From the NCBI RefSeq assembly GCF_020740795.1, contig NC_067290.1, positions 12,754,001 to 12,818,000 of the forward strand: a DNA stretch of 64,000 nucleotides. The letters run 5' to 3'. Positions within the stretch are counted from its first letter, which is position 1, and every line of letters begins with the position of its first letter. The DNA is from Apus apus. Its lineage: Eukaryota; Chordata; Aves; Apodiformes; Apodidae. The notes beneath the pieces were generated by a model that was given only the letters and a program-made list of their open reading frames with translations, was not told the origin of the DNA and made no database searches. Shown piece by piece: positions 34,661 to 44,700 of this stretch. The translations under genes and the position numbers were made by a program.

Positions 34661-37600
34661 CCTGCTCATGAGAGCACACTGATCGCAAGCACACCCAGGC
34701 TCTCCTTGTCCACTCCCTGCCCAGTGGCTGGGCGTGCCTTTCCCAACAGCTGTCCCTGTATCCTCTGCCCATGTACAAGGATGTGTCCAGGGAGCTGTTG
34801 ACCATCTCCACCCATCTCCCTCCTTACTGGAAGCTGGCTGGTGTAGAATGAGTTTTGCTTTTCTGTTGAAAAGGGCAGGGTCTGAGAGCACCAAAACTAA
34901 GCAGCTCTTGTTTCTTGCTCTTTTGATGACTTGTCTCCTCAGGTGCAAGCACTGAAGAGCCACGATGGTGTGGAGCTGGTCCCAGTAGGGCCCACACACT
35001 GGGATCACTCAGTGCAACCACAGTCCCATTCTGGGTTTCTTCATTTGCCTGGGTATGTTCCTGTCCAGGACAGCGTGGGTGAGCTGCAGAGCCCTGCTCA
35101 GCTGTGGTGACTCACTCAGGTTCCCAACAGGAAGGTGGTTGCTCCTGGCCAGCTCCAACAGCCTAGAGGCACATCAGTACTTGGCAGGTAAGCAACGCTG
35201 TTGTATCTTTATATGCAAGTGTGAACTCCCACATCCTTGCAAAACCTGACCACTGTGGCCCAAATGGATGCTGGCTCATCTGTGGAACCTTCTGCTGCCA
35301 GTGCAGGGGTTGCAGATCAGAGGGAGCTGGCTTTGGGCTGGAGCAGTAATGGGTGATTCTGTGCTGGGCATTGTGCAGAGGCATAAAACTATGTCCTGTT
35401 TGTAAGGGATGCACATGCTCCAAAGCTGCTTTCTTCCCTGGGTGGATGTGCAAAGTCCACCCAAGCAATCCATCAGTAATGGAGCTTCAATCTATGCAGA
35501 TAGAAACATCAGAAAAGTGTTTTTGTAACCTGGGTGTCCTTGGTCAACCTCACCCTGTCCTGTTATCCCTTCATTGGAAAAGAAGGGATAAGAACAAAAA
35601 CCATACATGAAGGTCAAGCAAATGTAGATGTGAAGTGTTCTTCAGAGAGCTCCATCCTTTCAACAAACCTTTTATCAGACTTTTCTCCTTCCCAACACAC
35701 AGACTCTTTTTAATGGTTAGTGAAAAGCTGCTGTTTAGAAAGCAAGGCCACTGCTCAGGGAATGTGGTAGGCATTTCCCAGAAGCAGCCAGCAAGCCCTA
35801 GCCCAAGGTCTTCTCAACTTCACTGCAACACAGCACAGCAGCAGCTCCAAGGACAAGCATGGTGCTCAGCAGTGTGGAAGGGCTGTGGACAGAGTGCTGG
35901 ATTACAGTGGGCCTGTGACCATGTGCCCAGGCTGGCAGACCAAACCTGCTGCTGAAGATGCCAGTGACGCTTCTGCCAGGCACCCCAGCCCAAAACCAGA
36001 GTCACTCTGGATTTCGCTGGAGCAGAATTGGACAGGAAGCGCTAACAGCATTTTGAAGCTAGATTTAGCCAGTTATCCTGGCTGCAGCCCATGGTTTTTG
36101 GCTGTATCACTGCTTGTGTTAGTGCCCCCATGGTGTTGGCAGGCCGGGCACGCAGCAAAAGCCAAATGCTCTGAAACCAACCAGCGACCTCTGGAGAAAA
36201 ACACCAGTTACAAAGCAGCTCCTCCTGCACAGTAGGGGCACAGTGAGCTTTGTAACGCTTGGCAGGTCCCTCTCAGCAGATCTCCAAGCCCTTTGCCAGT
36301 GTGAGCAAGTTCAGGCATGTTACAGAAGACCTTCAGACTCAGAGGGTAAATGAGATGCGTGGATGAGTTTAAACCACAGGGATCAGACCAGGGTTTTTGA
36401 AATCCCCAGGCTTGTGTCTTGACACCATGCTTGGGCTGTGGCCCAGGCAGCCCTGCTGCCAGCCTGGCATCAATGCCAGGCCCTGTGATGGTCCTGCTGG
36501 TATTCCTGCTTGTCAGATACTGGCTTCAAAATCGAAGCAGGAGGTGTCACATCCTCCTCAAAAATCCACCCTCTTATCCATCTTGGAGCAGGGTGCAGAA
36601 TGACTATTTGGTTGGACACCATGACTCGTGGTGTTGTGAGGATGGTGTATTTATGTCACAAGATGAGATCAGCCACATGGAGTAGGTTGGTCTGTCTAGA
36701 AAGAGTCTGAGTCAAGCATGTCCTGTTAAATTAGGGCTGGATTTTCAAAGGAGCTCAGCTCCCACTTAGGTTCTGTAACAAACAGGTAGATAGTCAAAAT
36801 GAGCTGGATGTGTTGGGTCATACTGGCTGCTGAGCTGAAGTCCTTTGAATATCCAGCCAAAACTGTCACAGTGCCTGTTGCTACAGGTGAAGCCCTTCTG
36901 AAATCCAGCTCCACATCCTGGGAAACCTAACTCATCTTTGCTTTCCCACATATTGCACTGCAGTAGGTGATGAAACCACAATAACCACTGCATCCTCATA
37001 CATGTGGGGGAGAGGCTCTCTGTCAAAGCCCAGCTCTGGCAGCTTTGCCCTTTGATCAGCAGCATGGGTCAGGAGAGCTGAGCAGGAAGGTTTCCTTGCC
37101 TTTTGTTCTTTGGAATTAGCAGAGTTAATCAGAGTGACAGTGACTTCTGCCTCAGCGCAGAAAGGTCAGAGGCTCAGGCTGGATGCACGATTGTGTTCTG
37201 GGCAGTTGGAAAACATCACCATGAAAGGTTATAGCTGCTGGCATGGAGGCTCTCCCAACAGAGATCAGCAGAGAAGATGTCCCTGCAGAAGGAAGGAGGC
37301 TGGAGAAGGACTATACGCATCTGGCTTGTCACTGTACCTTAGTCATCCCTTCCTGATGCTGCATGGTGAAGGTACACCACCCTCTGTGTCACTGTCACTG
37401 TGCATTGGTTTTGTCACATGTCCAAGGTGAAATGCTGCTCTCAGCCAACGTGCTTCTTAGCTGCACTGCTGGGTGTGTGTCATGCTGGGCTCTGGGTCTC
37501 TCTCACTTCAGGCACCTTGGTGTGGGAGGGGCTGCAGGGCGCTGCACTGGTAGTGCTGGGTGTCCCCACCATGTCACCCCAGCACCTCTATGGCTCCAAC

Positions 37601-38060
37601 TGGGAAGGCCTGGCTGTTGCTTTTACATCCCTCAGTCTCTGTGATGCACTTCTGTGAACCTGCAAAAGCCCCCTGATGAGCTGCTCTTGAGCTGGGGGGC
37701 ACTGCAGGAGCAACAGCCACAGCGAGGGCTCTTCCTGACAGCTGTACCATGGCCTTGCTTTCTCCACATCTTTGAACTACAGTTGAAACAGTCACAGGAG
37801 TGGCAGCTCTCAGCAGAAGTGTTAAATCCAGCCTCTGTGTCCGTAATGTGACCTCTTACCTTCCTCTGATCCCAATTACAAGTGCTTGCTTCTGCTGTGG
37901 ACATCCACTCGTGTCTAATTAGCGGAGTCTTTCTGTCAAAGATATCAGCACTCTTGACAGGGAGCCTTAATTTAAGTAGTTTACATTTGTCTGCAGTGTT
38001 GATGCCTTCATTTCCCCCCAGTCCTAATGGAATGCACCTGGATGTCTGCAGAGGGAGCTC
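34661..38060. other. Spacer between mir-135a and the 3' end of GLYCTK
   Basis: No coding exon was recognised. The minus-strand GLYCTK 3' untranslated region must begin at 38060. I see no AATAAA, ATTAAA or other common poly(A) signal on the minus strand in the first 1 kb, so its end cannot be placed. A fold-back repeat lies at 36735-36858. Confidence 0.4.
36735..36858. repeat. Fold-back (inverted) dispersed repeat
   Basis: Arm one, at 36735-36759, begins GGCTGGATTTTCAAAGGAGC. Arm two, at 36829-36858, ends TCCTTTGAATATCCAGCC, so the two ends are near-perfect reverse complements around a centre of about 70 bases. The phrase 'gattttcaaagg ... gctcagc' is familiar from a palindromic dispersed repeat of turtle and other sauropsid genomes. 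Family assignment is from memory; the inverted repeat itself is seen directly. Confidence 0.6.
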
Positions 38061-38966
38061 TTATGATCTCTCCATGGCTCTAATTAAAATGGCCTGGATG
38101 TCCATGACATTGGTGCCCGTCAAGCCTGTCACCAGGAGGTGATGGCCACCTCGGAACTGGCTGAAGAATGTGTAGGAATCATTGTTGCTGAGAAAGGCCT
38201 CCACGTTGAGGCCCTCCTGCAGAGCCTCACCCACCAGCTCTGGGCTGCAGAAGGCTCCCGCTGCCTCCGTCGGCCCATCCTGCCCGTCCGTTCCCCCACT
38301 GAGGAAGATGATCTCGCACCTCCCTGGGTGTCCACTGACTACTGTGGCCTGTGCCCTGTGCAGCCCCAGCCCCACACGCAGGGCCAGCTCCTGGTTCCTC
38401 CCTCCCTTGCCAGTTCCTTGGAGCCGAACTGTGGTTTCTCCACCAGCCAGGATGCAGACTGGTTTTTCAGGCCCTAATTCTTGCAGGGCCTGTAGAAACT
38501 CGGCGAGGTTCAAACCTGGGATCTCTAGCTCTGCCACCAGCTGCAGGAGATTCCCCCTCACCTCATCACCCAGGGGCCCTTCTCCGAGGCCGGTGAGGCC
38601 CAGGCAGGCCAGCTGGATCAGCTGGCAGTACAGCGTGGCGACGCGGCCGACCTCCCCGCAGACGGCTGCGCTCAGGATCAGGGCTGCGTAGCCCAGGCCC
38701 TCGGCCCGGCGCTGGGCCTCGTCTAACGCCAGCCTGTTCGACCCAATGATGATGTTGCAAACGTGGGAGTAGTCTTCTGGAGCAGTGGGCTTGCTGGGAG
38801 AGCTGGACAGGACTGTTTCCACTGACTTGGGCAAGTTGTGCAGCAGGTTGTATTTGGTGAGTATCTGAAGGCAGTCTTGGACACTGTGGGAGCTGATGGC
38901 AGTGGGCCCACTCGCTATGATGTCCAGGGGGTCACCAATCACATCAGAAAGGATGAGGCTCACCAC
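38061..38966 (-). CDS. GLYCTK: GLYCTK coding exon 4 (last)
   Basis: The acceptor (TTGGTAG| on the minus strand) precedes GTG GTG AGC, reading [13 protein letters not shown] in phase 0. The exon codes 301 residues (206-506) including the whole MOFRL domain and ends with TAA. The internal segment '[19 protein letters not shown]' is the least conserved part relative to human. Confidence 0.95.
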   Translation of the reverse strand: MVSLILSDVIGDPLDIIASGPTAISSHSVQDCLQILTKYNLLHNLPKSVETVLSSSPSKPTAPEDYSHVCNIIIGSNRLALDEAQRRAEGLGYAALILSAAVCGEVGRVATLYCQLIQLACLGLTGLGEGPLGDEVRGNLLQLVAELEIPGLNLAEFLQALQELGPEKPVCILAGGETTVRLQGTGKGGRNQELALRVGLGLHRAQATVVSGHPGRCEIIFLSGGTDGQDGPTEAAGAFCSPELVGEALQEGLNVEAFLSNNDSYTFFSQFRGGHHLLVTGLTGTNVMDIQAILIRAMERS

Positions 38967-41900
38967 CTACCAAGAGAAATGCTCATGGATTACTGTGGGA
39001 GGCAGAGACAGGTGACCACACAAGAGCTCTGGCGTAAGTGCTGCTTTGAGTTACGGTTGTGCCACTCACATATCAAAGAAGATGGAAATAGGGGTGGATC
39101 TTGGTCCATTTTTGTTTTACAATCCTGTGAGAGTCACCTTGTCATTTAAAACCCGCAGATCTACAATGTCTTTTGATACTGGACCACTGCATTGGAAGAT
39201 GTAACCTGTATCACTGCACTTGTCAGGCTGATAACCTGGTGTGGGTTCAGCAATGGCACATACTGAGAACAGTCCCCAGAGAAGCCCAGGGCTGGAGCCA
39301 CCCCCTGAAGCACTGCTGTGGAGCACCAGCCCATTGGAAGTGCCTGCTGGGAGAAGGCTGGGGTCTGCTGAGAGTGCTGTGATGGAACAGCTGACATTTG
39401 CCAACACTGAATTTCCCCTCCTCCATCTCTGTCTCCCTGAGGGGAGAGGGTGATCTCTGGGCAAGCAGAGGCTTTTCCTCAGTTACCTGTGCGGGATATG
39501 CGAGCCGGGCCAGCCCTCCACCCTTCAGCAAGGACAGAGTCTTCCGGACAACATTCAGCTCTTGTATGGCAGCTCCTCGGGAAGCCAGCATCTTTGTGAG
39601 TTTCTCCTTCTCTTGGAGGAGGATGGGAGGGATGGGAGCAGGCAGTAGGGCCGATCCACCCCCTAGGATGCAGAAGAGATGGCATCAGGACAGGAGGAAA
39701 GCAAGGCTGTCCAACACTTGAGCAGGAGCAGCCTTTCCTCCTCCCTCACCAGTGTGTAGAGGGAAGGCAGAGGTCACTGGGGGGGGGAAACTATACTAAC
39801 ATCTCCAGAGAATTCAATTGTCTTCACCAATAGGCTTTCCTCAGTGCTGCCCTGCATTGTCTGCAGTCAGCTGCACTTCACCCAGGCAGCATAAACCTCA
39901 CCAAACCAGGGTGTTGCAGGGATGACAGAGAAGGGCTGGCAATGACTGTCCCTGCTACATCAGGCTGTGAGTGTGTTGTCACACTGATTTTTAAGGGTAA
40001 CCTGGATGTGGGGGAGCACAGCCTCTGTGACTGGCACAGCAGTTGGTGCTGAGCAGATGGAGACAGTGCTTGCTTTGCTGGCTCCACTTATTCAGGACAG
40101 TGTGTAAAAACACCAGCTATGCCTGCAGCAAGGTAAGAAAGTGCTGAACTGCACTCCTCTAGTCCTGGAGGAAAGGAATGGGGAAGAGAAACACAAAAGG
40201 ACAGAGCACACTGGGAGTCCAGGATGACAGCCTCGTTGATGGGAATCTTGTTTGATACAAGTGAGCATTGGAAATGCAGAAAAGGAGGCAAGTAAAAAGG
40301 TTCTAATGGAATTGTGGAATGGATGGAAACTACAGAGTAGAAAGATATGAGAAGAGAGTGAATGTGTAAAGAAGTACAGCTGAAACCTACTGTCAAAAGG
40401 CAAAGCTTGCTCAGAGGTTTGAGACAAATCAGCATCAATAAAACATGATGAGCAAGAAAAACAAATGCAAATGCCTGTTTCAGTCAATAGCCAGGGATCT
40501 AGCTGAGAGGCAGGAGCAGTCAGGGACGGGCTGCTGTGTGGGAGTGTGTGTGCGTGGGGAGCTGCAGCCCCGGGGAGATCCTGTACAGGCTCTCTGGAGG
40601 GCTGAGGAGTCTCTTGGAGATCCCCATAGCCAAAGGACAGCAGGAAGCCCAGGGGAATCCCCGGGAAGCACAGCTAGATGCCAGTCACTTGGGTGTTTGC
40701 CTAGTGGCACTATTTTTCTCTGCACCAGCTTGGGCTGTGGCATCCACAGAGGAACCAGAGGGAAAATCACTGAGCAGAGGAGACCAAGGGGTTTACAGAG
40801 CTGCTCTGAGCTCCTGCATGCTTTTGCCCTGTCACACCCACTCACTCAGCTGAGATCAGGCCAGAGGGATGTTACTGCATCCCTCTGATGTACAATATCC
40901 ACCTTCTTTACACAGCCCTGGCTCTGGGGAGAGCCTGGAGGTCCAGCAGACAGGGCCTGGGGGTGTTCAGGGCTGACCCTGCAAGGCATGCAGCTCACTG
41001 CATCAGAACCTGGGGGCCTCATTTCTACTGGCTGGGACACAGCAAAACCTTGGGAAGGATCAGTCCCAAATCTTAGCTCACAGATTTATAAGCCTGCATG
41101 AATTCAGAGCATGCAAGTCCCCCAGGTGCTTGCTTCTCCAAGTGTGCATCCCCAAATACAAGGAGGGGACAGGAAGAAAGCATCATCTTGGTAAGGGGTG
41201 AAAGCAGCTAGTAGGCTGTGCCCAGACGTGTCATCTCACAGTGGTAGCACAACTGCAGGGACCAGACCGCATAGCTCAGTCTCTCTTTTCCAGCAGCAGG
41301 CAGCCCTGTGCCCTCCTCTTCTACAACCTTGGAGAAAGGCTGGTGGGAGAAAGGAAAGGAAAAATCCCAGAGGTATGTCAGTGCTGAGAGGGCCAGCAGA
41401 GCACAGTGATTCTCTGCTGTACAGCCACATGTGGGCAGGCAGCTGGAGGGCCCTGAGCAGAGTCCACTCCCTGGATTCCCCATTCTACCTGAGATGAGCA
41501 CAAGGAGCAGGTCTTCTGCAGTCAGGCTCTCAGCCAGCTCCCGGATGGCAACTGCTCCCTTCAGAGCCTCTGTGTCTGGGAGATTGTTCTTGGCACCTTC
41601 AATGACCTGGATTTTGCTGTGTGGCTTCAGGAGCATCTCCCTGGTGAGGTAAGAGAGGCAATCACACCACTGACATGTGCACCAACCCAGGTAGCCAGGC
41701 TGTCACTCAGCAGGGAAATGGGCCTGGTGCATGGTGAGTGATGGGGATAGGGAGGTGGCCGTTGCTGAGTCTTCTCCCTGGGGCTAGAGGCAGCGCATCC
41801 AGTGCAAGTGTTGGGCTGTGTCACTAATACCACTGGGTCATGATAGTAGTTGAAGACCAGGGCAGTGTGGTGGATGGGGTGAGCACCAGAGCAAGGGCAG

Positions 41901-42283
41901 CTGGAAAGAACTGAAGGGGTTCACACTGACATCCCACAGAGGACAAATCTGGCAGCCTGTCCCTCCACAAACTGTCCAGACACAGCCCCCTCTTACTGCA
42001 ATCCTACTCGCTGCAGGCTCTCCTGGATGCCTAGTGGCACATTGATGATTCCCCGAACAAGGTGGTCTCCCAGGATCTCTTCTGCTGCCGCAGCCATTCC
42101 CAGCACAGCTTTGCCGAAACCCACCAGGTACAGGTCCCTCTTCACTGGAAAGGCCTGGCCCTTCACCAGCAGCTGAGGGCAACTGCCTCCCTGGAGCTTC
42201 ACAGCACTCTTCAGCATGGGAGCTGGCCGGACGGTGCCCACGGCGCTGCGGAAGAGGTACAGTGCGTGCTCGTGGAGGGACAT
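38061..42283 (-). CDS. GLYCTK: Glycerate kinase (GLYCTK), four coding exons
   Basis: The enzyme phosphorylates D-glycerate to 2-phosphoglycerate in serine and fructose breakdown. The human protein occurs in mitochondria and cytosol, and its loss causes D-glyceric aciduria. Exons in coding order are 42283-41997, 41640-41489, 39662-39487 and 38966-38061 (stop TAA at 38063-38061). Phases match and all introns are GT-AG. Starting at the internal ATG (42283-42281) gives 506 residues; human GLYCTK has 523 including about 31 residues before the matching Met. Landmarks are [16 protein letters not shown] at 54-69, [11 protein letters not shown] from 146, KGGGLA near 194, SDVIGDP with ASGPT to 227 (DUF4147 domain), then the MOFRL domain with LAGGE (378), GGRNQEL (393-399) and [17 protein letters not shown] (427-443), ending near TGTNVMD (488-494). 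Exon 1 stays open upstream to its acceptor at 42387, so an upstream exon may add a mitochondrial leader. Confidence 0.95.
39487..39662 (-). CDS. GLYCTK: GLYCTK coding exon 3
   Basis: The exon is 176 bases. It starts after CATCCTAG and completes the Gly codon of the SGGGSA loop. It reads [12 protein letters not shown] and later [14 protein letters not shown], and ends in phase 0 at CAG|GTAACT. The retained SGGGSA and KGGG motifs indicate a working active site. Confidence 0.95.
41489..41640 (-). CDS. GLYCTK: GLYCTK coding exon 2
   Basis: The exon is 152 bases. The acceptor CTCACCAG| supplies the last base of a split Gln codon, then reads [20 protein letters not shown] and later [12 protein letters not shown]. 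The donor is TCAG|GTAGAA with one base of the next Gly codon. Confidence 0.95.
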
Positions 42284-42387
42284 GCTGCCCAGGACAGCTG
42301 GGCTGAGTCTGCTTGGTGGGGTGGGCTTGTACACACACTGCTGACACTGGCAAGGCCTTGAGAGCTGGGACAGTTCCACCCTCCAAC
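41997..42387 (-). CDS. GLYCTK: GLYCTK first recognised coding exon
   Basis: The acceptor TTCCCTTGCAG| lies at 42388 and the donor GCA|GTAAGA at 41997. The part after the ATG at 42283 aligns with the human protein from its internal Met ([11 protein letters not shown] against MALAEQARQLF). The 34 codons before this ATG are also open and begin WRVELSQLSRP. That stretch is either the end of a leader peptide encoded partly in an upstream exon, or 5' untranslated sequence. No upstream exon could be identified. Confidence 0.85.
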
Positions 42388-44559
42388 CTGCAAGGGAAGG
42401 TGAATGCTAGCAGAAGAGACAGAACTGTCACAGGGAGAGCAGGGAGGCAAAAACATGAGCCACAGAGCTTTAGTTCATGTTTCCTCTAAATGAAGGTGAC
42501 ACACCAGCAGCATTTTCAAACCTCTCCCTAGGCAGGTGGGAAGGAAGGAAGGACAGTGTCACATTCAAACTACCTGCTAGCTTGTGGTCCCCCTGCAATC
42601 CCATCACCTCCTGCAGGGAAGGTGAGCCTGCCAGCCATGTTCTTTTTTACTGTAGGTTTGCTACTGGCAAGCCATCCTTTCTATTTCCTCAGTGTTTGAC
42701 ACCTTTCCAGACTGTAGAAGCTGCTCTCTGTCCTGGAGAGAGCAGGGCATCTGAGGGGAACAGCTTTTCACTGTGCTAACTCCCTTTCTCAGGCCAGCCA
42801 AATGCTGATCTCATTCTCTGGCTGCACATTGCCCCACGTGTCCCTGCAGCATCACACATGGGCTTTGGAGAAACAACAGACTTGCTGGCTGCCTGATTCC
42901 TTTCTGCTGGTGGCCACAGGGAGACCAGTAATGAGGCTCCCCCACCAAACAGCAAATTAACACAAAGCTTCATTCGCCTTTATTTTTTAGTCCTCTCATT
43001 ATCCATTAAAATCACATTTAGAGCCCAAATAGGAGTTCAGATCCAGGCCAAGTTGCCATGTCTGTGAATGCCCATTTGAGTTAGTCTCTACTGAATATTA
43101 GCATTATATGCAACAAAGATGAGTGTGGACCAAAGGATCTCAACTGCTCAAGGGCAGATGCTTGTCGTGACAGAGGAAATGCAGCCCCTGCCAGCATGCA
43201 CACATCTACTCCCTTCCAGCATTTCTCTTTCTCTCCATTAACTGGCAGCAAGTTCCACTGCTGGTTTCTCAGGATCAAAGATCTGTGTGATCTGCATCTC
43301 TCCTGCTCATGGCAATTATGATGCAGGCAATTAAGGCAGAGTGCCAGAAGACTGAGGCAGCCCAGGCAACACACTTGATCACAGACCCATTCAAATTACC
43401 TGAGAGAGTTAATTCTCTCTCTAGTAAATAGATGTGTTTTGGTGCAAGGCCAGTGGCTGTCTTCTTCTGGGAGAGCTCATAAGTCCAGAGGTCTCTTTGT
43501 CCTAACCTCCCAGAGCATTGCAAAGTGTTAATCATTAAGCCAGACAAGCTTTCCAGCAGCTCCTCTGGGTCTACATCTACCGTATTTTCCTGTAAGGACC
43601 CAAAGGCTCTGTGAAAACCTCCACACAAGCACCTTCTCAGGAAATGAAACTTGGGCACACTCTGAAATCTATCAGTCAAGGGACTTGCATATAAAACTAT
43701 CCAGAGAGCCATAGGTTTGCCAGAGAAAAAAACAATTCAATGCTTAAGAGAAACAGATTTTAAATGTAGAACACAGGGCAGTTAAACTACTTATCTACAC
43801 TACCTTTAGATACTGGTCAGGACTGGCTTTTCAAGCATGAGGAGAGATAGAAGACAGGGTGTCCTGACCACTTTGTTACTTGACTCCTGAACTTCATGGC
43901 AGCTGGTGCTGCCACCAGGCCTCAACTGTCGTAAAATGAGGGCCAGAGTAACCCTGCTAACACAAATGAAGTCAGCTGAGATAAGTATCTCTGTTCCCAG
44001 TTCCCAGTAAGTCTCCCATTCACCTGGCAGCACAGGGCAACAAGAGGAAGGTGTTACAAAACAGAGATGCATCACGCCCCAGGTCACCTCATCTGAGCAA
44101 CACAGGGTCTGCAGAAGTGGTTAGAGAAAAAGGCTTAAATGGAGCCAGAGGAGTTCAAGAAAACGAAGCCCCAAAGCTTTTAACAGGCTCTGCCTTGATG
44201 TTTCTGTGCATGGCTGACCCTGAAGACCTGGGGAATTGAGCATAACCAGACCTGCAACTGTGGATCCTGTCACATGTGCCCTCCCGGTTGCTCCGCTCAG
44301 CTCCAGCTCCAGACACGACACAGCAGGCAGGAGTTGTTTAAAAGCAGTCCTCTCCTAGTGGAGCTGAAAAAAAATACATGCCAGCTTAATTCATCTAGCA
44401 CTTGTGTACATACTGCTAATGCTTGCTCTGGAAAGCACTTCACCACAATAGCAGGCATGTAATCTATTTTCTGCACTCTGAACTCAGATTATATTTTAAC
44501 CATTGAGGTCTGATCCAGAGCCTGTTGGAGTCAGCACGTCTTTCCATTCCTTCTAGAGA
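42388..44559. other. Intergenic or GLYCTK 5' region
   Basis: An upstream GLYCTK exon is expected somewhere in this direction but none can be named. A 145-codon minus-strand frame at 43275-43712 has no recognisable domain. An AT-rich patch lies at 42960-43020 (TTTATTTTTTAG, TTATCCATTAAAATC). Confidence 0.4.
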
Positions 44560-44700
44560 TTTGAGGGCACGCTGCCTGACACTGATCTCAGAACTCAGGT
44601 GTAAATGCAGAGTAAATCTGGTGTAAAACCCCCTTGCAGGCAGAGGTTATCCAACTTTACATCAACGTAAAAGAGAGCTGAATTTGGCCCAGCCTCATGA
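44560..44700. repeat. Probable old sauropsid fold-back repeat
   Basis: The pattern 'CTGATCTCAGAACTCAGGTGTAAAT ... TTTACATCAACGTAAAAGAGAGCTGAATTTGGCCC' matches a dispersed fold-back repeat familiar from turtle and crocodilian DNA, in which GGTGTAAAT-type arms face each other and the unit ends in GAATTTGGCCC. Pairing of the arms is weaker than at 36.7 kb. Assignment is from memory. Confidence 0.4.

Noticed and set aside
41838-42431. 197-codon minus-strand frame over GLYCTK exon 1
   Set aside because: A shadow in another frame of the recognised exon. The real frame carries the [16 protein letters not shown] motif.
43275-43712. 145-codon minus-strand frame as a possible GLYCTK upstream exon or separate gene
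   Set aside because: No similarity to the expected leader peptide, no phase-compatible donor leading to the acceptor at 42387 that I could identify, and no known domain.
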